Source of the DNA: DATDOY01 sp035293045
Lineage (GTDB): Bacteria; Actinomycetota; Acidimicrobiia; IMCC26256; JACPCJ01
Assembly (NCBI GenBank): GCA_035293045.1
Contig: DATDOY010000186.1
Span: 1 to 10,068 of the forward strand
Direction: 5' to 3'
Length of the DNA stretch: 10,068 nucleotides
The number at the start of each line of letters is the position of its first letter. Within the stretch, counting starts at the first letter, position 1. Positions 6,044 through 10,068 of this stretch are shown here, in pieces. Under the pieces are notes generated by a model that was not told the DNA's origin, made no database searches, and saw nothing but the letters and a program-made list of their open reading frames with translations. Position numbers and translations under genes: made by a program.

Positions 6044-6640
6044 ATGGGAGTTCTCACCTTTCTCCGCGATCACGACCGTCTCGGGGGTCGCGACCGCCCG
6101 CACGACGATCCCGTGCGGGCGCGCATCCACGCCTTCGACCAGCAGGTTGAGCGCGCCATCGACCCTCATCGATCGCCGGGGGCCGATCGGTTCTTCTATT
6201 CGCTGTCGAGCGCGGCCGACCACGGCCTGCTGTGGCTCACGATCGGCGCCGTGCGCGCCGCCGTCTCACCGCGCCACCGCCGCTCGCTGGTGCGCCTCGG
6301 AATCGCCATGGGTGTCGAGTCGATCCTCACGAACGGCGTCATCAAGACGCCGTTTCGGCGTGTCCGTCCTCCCGCGTACTACGAGGAGGGGCCGCTGCCG
6401 TTCGGCATGCACCGGCCGATCACGAGCGCCTTCCCCTCGGGGCACGCGGCGAGCGCGTTCACGGCGGCGACCCTCCTCGCCGAAGACGACCCGCTCGCCC
6501 CTGCGTACTACGGGCTCGCCGCGCTCGTGGCGGCGTCGCGCGTCTACGTGCGGATGCATCACGCTTCGGACATCATCGCCGGAGCGGCATGGGGCTCGAC
6601 CTTCGGACGCCTCGTGCGCCGGACGTTTCCGCTCGGCTGA
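6044..6640 (+). CDS. PAP2-family phosphatase (lipid phosphatase-like)
   Basis: A 198-residue member of the type 2 phosphatidic acid phosphatase superfamily with all three catalytic motifs intact. Motif 1, KTPFRRVRP, is at 101-109; motif 2, PSGH, is at 131-134; motif 3, SRVYVRMHHASD, is at 165-176, with His172 the nucleophile and Asp176 its partner. These enzymes dephosphorylate phosphatidate, prenyl diphosphates or related lipid phosphates, usually with the active site on the outer membrane face. Hydrophobic stretches (about 60-75, 83-100, 135-147, 153-165 and 176-185) are short and only moderately apolar, so membrane topology is uncertain. A polar, charged N-terminal 50 residues precedes the core. 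In actinobacteria such proteins occur in phospholipid, triacylglycerol or arabinogalactan/decaprenyl phosphate pathways; the WS/DGAT gene nearby fits lipid metabolism but is in a different operon. Confidence 0.9.
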   Translation: MGVLTFLRDHDRLGGRDRPHDDPVRARIHAFDQQVERAIDPHRSPGADRFFYSLSSAADHGLLWLTIGAVRAAVSPRHRRSLVRLGIAMGVESILTNGVIKTPFRRVRPPAYYEEGPLPFGMHRPITSAFPSGHAASAFTAATLLAEDDPLAPAYYGLAALVAASRVYVRMHHASDIIAGAAWGSTFGRLVRRTFPLG

Positions 6641-6644
6641 GCGG

Positions 6645-6980
6645 TTACTCGGCCGAGTCGGCGTCGCGGCGAGCGTGCTCGTCCGCGGTGAGGTCGAGCT
6701 CGTTGACCTTGACCGGCGGGTCGATTCCGACCGTCCGGCACTGGGTGATGAGACGGGCGACCTCGAGGACGTACTCGTCGTCGTTCAACTCGTCGACAAC
6801 GTGACGGAACTCGAGATCGAGGAACAGCTGTTCGAGACAGACGTCGGCGAGGCGGTCGAAGAGTTCCTCCGAGGCGGCGTCGTTGCGGCGGACAGCCCAC
6901 GCCGTGCGCAAGAGGTCCTCCTGGAGGAGCACCCGTTCCCCGATGCGGCCCATCAGCTTGTCCAGCGCCGTGTGTTCCAC
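6645..6980 (-). CDS. Unrecognised small acidic, helical protein
   Basis: I do not recognise this family. From the GTG at 6980 it is 111 residues, rich in Glu, Asp, Leu and Val, and predicted by eye to be mostly alpha-helical: ALDKLMGRIGERVLLQEDLLRTAWAVRR (5-32), EELFDRLADVCLEQLFLDLEFRHVVDEL (38-65), and YVLEVARLITQCRTVG (70-85). A short PPVKVNELDL segment and a charged tail follow. There is no signal peptide or membrane segment, and the pattern suggests a soluble helical bundle. Codon use matches that of its neighbours and no competing frame is convincing on the other strand. The start is uncertain: the same frame is open to 7172 with ATGs at 7073 and 7088, but the extra residues look like translated intergenic sequence, including a tandem repeat. 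Its stop lies 4 bases from that of the PAP2 gene. Confidence 0.6.
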   Translation of the reverse strand: MEHTALDKLMGRIGERVLLQEDLLRTAWAVRRNDAASEELFDRLADVCLEQLFLDLEFRHVVDELNDDEYVLEVARLITQCRTVGIDPPVKVNELDLTADEHARRDADSAE

Positions 6981-7070
6981 ATCCTTGGGTTCGCCACCCC
7001 CGCACGCCCTTCCTGCCTCCGGTCGGGAATGTCCGCCGAGGTACCGGGATTGGCACACTGGGGCCACATT

Positions 7071-7100
7071 CATTGGCTCGGCGGGCATTGGCTCTGCGGG
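7071..7100. repeat. Two tandem 15-base repeats
   Basis: CATTGGCTCGGCGGG (7071-7085) is followed directly by CATTGGCTCTGCGGG (7086-7100), identical at 14 of 15 positions. In the minus-strand frame it would encode a PAEPM repeat. It may be a recent slippage duplication or a pair of regulator half-sites upstream of the DsbA-like operon. Confidence 0.85.
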
Positions 7101-7120
7101 TCGTGACGGGCCCGGCCACG

Positions 7121-7126
7121 GGAGGA
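7121..7126 (+). promoter_or_regulatory. Shine-Dalgarno GGAGGA deciding a TTG start
   Basis: GGAGGA ends 3 bases before TTG at 7130-7132. This is the only strong ribosome binding site near the DsbA-like gene, and the TTG places the first beta strand (RTFLATWDYRCPF) right at the N terminus, as expected for the family. The in-frame GTG at 7103 and ATG at 7073 have no such site. Confidence 0.6.
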
Positions 7127-7129
7127 CCC

Positions 7130-7717
7130 TTGACGCGAACGTTTCTGGCCACATGGGACTACCGGTGCCCATTCGCCCGCAACACCCACGAAGCGATCGT
7201 GCAGGGATTGCGCGACGGCGCCGATTGGGACGTGCGGTTCCTCGCCTTCTCGCTCGACCAGGCCCACCTCGGCGAGGGCGAGACCCCGATTTGGGAGCGC
7301 CCGGCTGACGAGCGCGGAACGGGGGTGCTCGCGTTGCAGTGGGGCATCACCGTGCGCGACCGGTTCCCAGACCACTTCCTCGATTTCCACGTGGCGGCGT
7401 TCGCCGCCCGCTTCGACGAAGGCCGGAAGATCGCCAAGGAAGAGGTGCTCCGCGACGTAGCAGGGGCCGTCGGCCTCGACCCCGATCTCGTGGCCAAGGA
7501 GATCGCCGACGGCTGGCCGCTCGAGACTCTCGCCCGCGAACACCAGGAGGGCGTGGACACCTACGCCGTGTTCGGCGTCCCCACGCTCATCGTCGGAGAC
7601 GAAGCCGTCTTCGTCCGCGTCATGGAGCGCGGCCGCGTCGACGACCTCGAGCGTTCGCTCGATCTCATCGAGTGGACGCGCCTCAACGAGTTCAAGCGCA
7701 CGAGGCTCCCGAAGTGA
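7130..7717 (+). CDS. DsbA-like thioredoxin-fold protein with a single cysteine
   Basis: A 195-residue DsbA/FrnE/2-hydroxychromene-2-carboxylate isomerase-type protein. The first strand and active-site loop read TFLATWDYRCPFARN (4-18), with Cys13 at the position of the first Cys of CxxC and Ala16 in place of the second. The helical insertion domain spans about 45-140 (IAKEEVLRDVAGAVGLDPDLVAKEIADG). The cis-proline loop is FGVPTLIVGDE (148-158, Pro151), followed by the last strand and helix. Cys13 is the only cysteine in the protein, so it cannot form an internal disulfide. Without a signal peptide it is cytoplasmic. It might be a glutathione- or mycothiol-dependent isomerase/transferase or a monothiol redox protein. 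It begins a three-gene operon: its stop overlaps the GTG of the acyltransferase (GTGA). Confidence 0.85.
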   Translation: MTRTFLATWDYRCPFARNTHEAIVQGLRDGADWDVRFLAFSLDQAHLGEGETPIWERPADERGTGVLALQWGITVRDRFPDHFLDFHVAAFAARFDEGRKIAKEEVLRDVAGAVGLDPDLVAKEIADGWPLETLAREHQEGVDTYAVFGVPTLIVGDEAVFVRVMERGRVDDLERSLDLIEWTRLNEFKRTRLPK

Positions 7718-9123
7718 CCCGCACGCGCATGTCCGACACCGAAGCGCTGATGTGGACCGTGGAGAAGGACCCCTCCCTCCGGTCCGACTTCCTCAACATC
7801 ACGGTGCTCGAAGGCCCGCCAGATCATGAGCGACTCCGCGCCAAGATCACCGAGGCGGTCGCCTTGCTCCCCCGGCTCCGCCAGAAGGTCGTCAGCGCGC
7901 CCCTGCGGCTCGCCCCGCCCGAGTGGGTGGAAGACCCGCAGTTCGACCTCGGGTACCACGTGCGACGGGTGGCCCTTCCCGAGCCCGGCGGCACCCGCGA
8001 GCTGCTCGACTTCGCCGCCGGCGTGGCCATGGCCCCGTTCGACCGCGCGCGGCCGCTGTGGGAGTTCACGGTCGTCGAGGGACTTGAAGGCGGCCGCGCC
8101 GCCCTGTTGCAAAAGATCCACCACACCGTCACCGACGGGGTGGGCGGGCTCAAGCTGTCGCTGGCACTGCTCGACCTCGAAGCCGACCCAGCCGCCGGCA
8201 CGGGCAACCTCGCCGGAGAGCCTCCCGGCGACGCCGACGCGCCGGAGTCGGCCGCCCCCTCCACGCCTGTCGACGTCCTCGTCGAGACGCTCATGTATGT
8301 CGCTCGCCGCCAAGCGGACGGCCTGCGCCGCGCGATCGACGCCGTGAGCGCGGTCGCCCGGCACCCGGGGACCGTCCCCAGCGCGCTGGCGACGACGGCG
8401 CGCACCGCGCGCTCACTGCAGCAGCAAGCGCTGGTGCGAGGGAACGCGCTCTCCCCGATCATGATCGAGCGGTCGCTCTCGCGTCGTTTCGAGATCCACA
8501 CGGTGTCGCTCCACGCGCTCAAGGCCGTCGCCAAGAAGGCGGACGCCACGATCAACGACGCCTTCGTCACTGGCGTGGCGGGGGCGATGGGCCGGTACCA
8601 CGAGCGCATGGGCGCGCCCGTCGACGAGCTGCGCATGGCGATGCCCGTGAACCTGCGCGTGCGAGGCGAGGACGCCTCCGGCGGGAACCGATTCGCTCCT
8701 GCTCGAATCGTCGTCCCCGTCCAACCCAAGGATCCTGGAGAGCTGCTCGAGGCCGTCGCCGATCGACTGTCCGACATCCGCACCGAACCCGCGCTCGGCA
8801 TGGCCGAGTCGGTGGCCGGCGTGGTCGGCATGCTGCCGACCTCGGTGCTCGTTCCCGTCACCAAGGCGCAGACGCGCACCATCGATTTCGCCACGTCCAA
8901 CCTGCGCGGGTCACCCGTCGAGTTGTTCCTCGCCGGGCGGCGCATCGAGGGCAACTATCCGTTCGGCCCGTGCACTGGGTGTGCCGTCAACGTCACCGTG
9001 CTGTCGTACGGCGGCGACTTCGACATGGGCGTCAACCTCGATCCCGCCGCGCTCACCGACCCCGGAGCGTTCATGGAGTGCCTCGCCGAGTCGTTCGACG
9101 CGCTGCTCGGGCTCGGTCCATGA
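7714..9123 (+). CDS. Wax ester synthase/diacylglycerol acyltransferase (WS/DGAT)
   Basis: A 469-residue acyl-CoA acyltransferase that would esterify diacylglycerol or fatty alcohol to make storage triacylglycerol or wax esters. The catalytic HHxxxDG motif is intact (HHTVTDG, 136-142, in LLQKIHHTVTDGVGGLKL). Other family markers are RPLWEF (113-118), ATINDAF (278-284), MAMPVNLR (308-315), SGGNRF (322-327), and the C-terminal TSNLRGSP (394-401) and GCAVNVTVLSYGG (422-434). Length matches actinobacterial WS/DGATs. The GTG at 7714 is favoured by GAGG 8 bases upstream and by overlap with the DsbA-like stop. The ATG at 7729, which gives the N terminus MSDTEALMW typical of the family, is an alternative. 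A variable Pro/Ala/Asp-rich linker occupies about 157-185. The ATGA overlap at its 3' end couples it to the quinone oxidoreductase gene. Confidence 0.94.
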   Translation: MTRTRMSDTEALMWTVEKDPSLRSDFLNITVLEGPPDHERLRAKITEAVALLPRLRQKVVSAPLRLAPPEWVEDPQFDLGYHVRRVALPEPGGTRELLDFAAGVAMAPFDRARPLWEFTVVEGLEGGRAALLQKIHHTVTDGVGGLKLSLALLDLEADPAAGTGNLAGEPPGDADAPESAAPSTPVDVLVETLMYVARRQADGLRRAIDAVSAVARHPGTVPSALATTARTARSLQQQALVRGNALSPIMIERSLSRRFEIHTVSLHALKAVAKKADATINDAFVTGVAGAMGRYHERMGAPVDELRMAMPVNLRVRGEDASGGNRFAPARIVVPVQPKDPGELLEAVADRLSDIRTEPALGMAESVAGVVGMLPTSVLVPVTKAQTRTIDFATSNLRGSPVELFLAGRRIEGNYPFGPCTGCAVNVTVLSYGGDFDMGVNLDPAALTDPGAFMECLAESFDALLGLGP

Positions 9124-10068
9124 GAGCGGTGGTCGTCCGCGACGGCGACGTGGTCCTCGAGGACCGCCCCGTCCCCGATCCGGCGGCGGATCAAGTCCTG
9201 ATCCGCGTCCACGGTGCGGGCCTCAACCGAGCCGACCTCCTCCAGCGCGCGGGCGGGTATCCGGCGCCGCCCGGCGTGCCGGCCGACATCCCGGGGCTCG
9301 AGTTCGCCGGCGTCATCGAGGCCGCGGGCACCAATGTGCGCCGGCTCCAACCCGGTGATCGCGTGTTCGGCATCACGGGCGGCGGCTCACAGGCCGAGTT
9401 CGTCGTGACCGGCGAGGATCAGGTGGCGCGGGTGCCCGCCGCCCTCGACCTCGTCGAAGCGGGAGGCATTCCCGAGGCGTTCGTCACGGCTCACGACGCG
9501 ATGTTCACGCAGGCGGGCGTCCACCCCGGCAACACGGTGCTCATCCACGCCGTGGGGTCGGGGGTCGGCACGGCCGCGCTCCAGCTCGCCGAGTGCCTCG
9601 GATGCACGGTGATCGGAACGGCGCGCACACAGGACAAGCTCGACCGCTGCAAGGCGCTCGGCATGCACCACGGCGTGCTCGCCGGATCGAGCGTCGACGT
9701 CGAGGCCGTCAGCACCGCCATCCGCGAGGCGGTCGGCGACGTCGACGTGGTCGTCGATCTCGTCGGCGGTGACTACTTCGGCGTCGACCTCGCGGTGGCG
9801 GCGCCCAAGGCCCGCGTCGTGATCGTCGGGACGCTCGCCGGGATCAAGTCTGAGATCAATCTCCTGACGCTCATGCTCAAGCGGGTCGCGGTTCGCGGCA
9901 CGGTGCTGCGATCTCGGTCTGCCGCCGAGAAGGCGGCCGCCACCCACGCCTTCGCCGGCCACGTGTTGCCGCTGCTCGCCGCCGGAACGGTGCGGCCCAT
10001 CGTCGAACAAGTCCTGCCCATCGACGAGGCCGCCACGGCCTACGACCTGCTGGCGTCCGACGCGACCT
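9120..10068 (+). CDS. NAD(P)H quinone oxidoreductase, MDR family, PIG3-like (3' end outside window)
   Basis: The frame opened by the ATG at 9120 runs without a stop to the last base, giving 316 residues and probably lacking only about ten. It is a medium-chain dehydrogenase of the zinc-free quinone oxidoreductase group. The N-terminal GroES-like domain contains AGLNRADLLQRAGGYPAPPG (33-52), PGLEFAGVIEAAG (58-70) and GDRVFG (79-84). The Rossmann motif is HAVGSGVGTAALQLA (143-157), and VVDLVGGDYF (211-220) and RGTVLRSRS (259-267) match PIG3-type enzymes. Zinc-ligand cysteines are absent, as expected. Members reduce quinones or 2-enoyl/2-enone compounds with NADPH. Its start overlaps the WS/DGAT stop by ATGA, so it is the third cistron of the operon; a role in reducing lipid-derived enals or quinones is speculation. 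Confidence 0.92.
   Translation, partial: MRAVVVRDGDVVLEDRPVPDPAADQVLIRVHGAGLNRADLLQRAGGYPAPPGVPADIPGLEFAGVIEAAGTNVRRLQPGDRVFGITGGGSQAEFVVTGEDQVARVPAALDLVEAGGIPEAFVTAHDAMFTQAGVHPGNTVLIHAVGSGVGTAALQLAECLGCTVIGTARTQDKLDRCKALGMHHGVLAGSSVDVEAVSTAIREAVGDVDVVVDLVGGDYFGVDLAVAAPKARVVIVGTLAGIKSEINLLTLMLKRVAVRGTVLRSRSAAEKAAATHAFAGHVLPLLAAGTVRPIVEQVLPIDEAATAYDLLASDAT

Larger units (their letters stand above)
6981..7129. other. Intergenic region upstream of the DsbA-like operon
   Basis: About 149 bases lie between the small minus-strand gene (if it starts at 6980) and the TTG of the DsbA-like gene. It holds a tandem 15-base repeat (7071-7100) and a strong Shine-Dalgarno (7121-7126). TTGGCA at 7050-7055 could be a plus-strand -35 box, but I see no matching -10. 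If the minus-strand gene starts at 7073, half of this region is coding. Confidence 0.4.

Noticed and set aside
4033..6150. Very long plus-strand open frame of 705 codons
   Set aside because: It runs antisense to the LLM gene and out of frame through the nuclease gene; composition is Arg/His/Pro-rich without any domain. High GC removes stop codons from shadow frames.
7824..8954. Minus-strand open frame of 376 codons
   Set aside because: It is a Ser/Arg/Ala-rich shadow of the WS/DGAT gene, whose HHxxxDG motif and other conserved segments are on the plus strand.

Overview
The window is GC-rich, densely coding DNA from a free-living actinobacterium. The evidence is the strong G/C bias at third codon positions, GTG and TTG starts, stop/start overlaps of the GTGA and ATGA type, an F420-dependent luciferase-like oxidoreductase, a wax ester synthase/diacylglycerol acyltransferase, and a gulonolactone-oxidase-type flavoenzyme like the mycobacterial one. 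Several genes have a TAnnnT box 6-9 bases before the start codon and no Shine-Dalgarno sequence, which suggests leaderless transcription. I lean towards Acidimicrobiia or a related lineage, but this is inference. No rRNA, tRNA, CRISPR, phage or transposase gene is visible. Every intergenic gap is shorter than 150 bases.

Layout. Positions 1-321 hold the 3' end of a gene for an alkyl-sulfatase-like metallo-beta-lactamase protein. It converges, with overlapping stop codons, on a minus-strand pair: an NTF2/SnoaL-like protein (1220-1687) followed by a classical short-chain dehydrogenase (318-1154). Divergent from that pair is a two-gene plus-strand operon, a D-arabinono/L-gulono-1,4-lactone oxidase-family FAD enzyme (1817-3115) translationally coupled to an alpha/beta hydrolase (3112-3999). 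A 72-base imperfect palindrome (4012-4083) separates this operon from a convergent F420-dependent LLM oxidoreductase (4099-5109, minus). Divergent from the latter are a small RecB-like nuclease with a putative Fe-S cluster (5180-6013) and a PAP2-family phosphatase (6044-6640). A small unrecognised acidic protein (6645-6980, minus) converges on the PAP2 gene with 4 bases between stops. The last block is a tightly coupled plus-strand operon: a DsbA-like protein with a single cysteine (7130-7717), a WS/DGAT acyltransferase (7714-9123) and a zinc-free quinone oxidoreductase (9120 to the window end, incomplete).

The content is mostly oxidoreductases and lipid/xenobiotic-type enzymes, typical of actinobacterial housekeeping and accessory metabolism. 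I found no clear novel defence or mobile system. The points most worth a second look are the 72-base palindrome, whose mismatches are nearly all identical bases facing each other, the recurring leaderless-promoter pattern, the displaced catalytic acid in the hydrolase, and the monothiol DsbA-like protein coupled to lipid synthesis.
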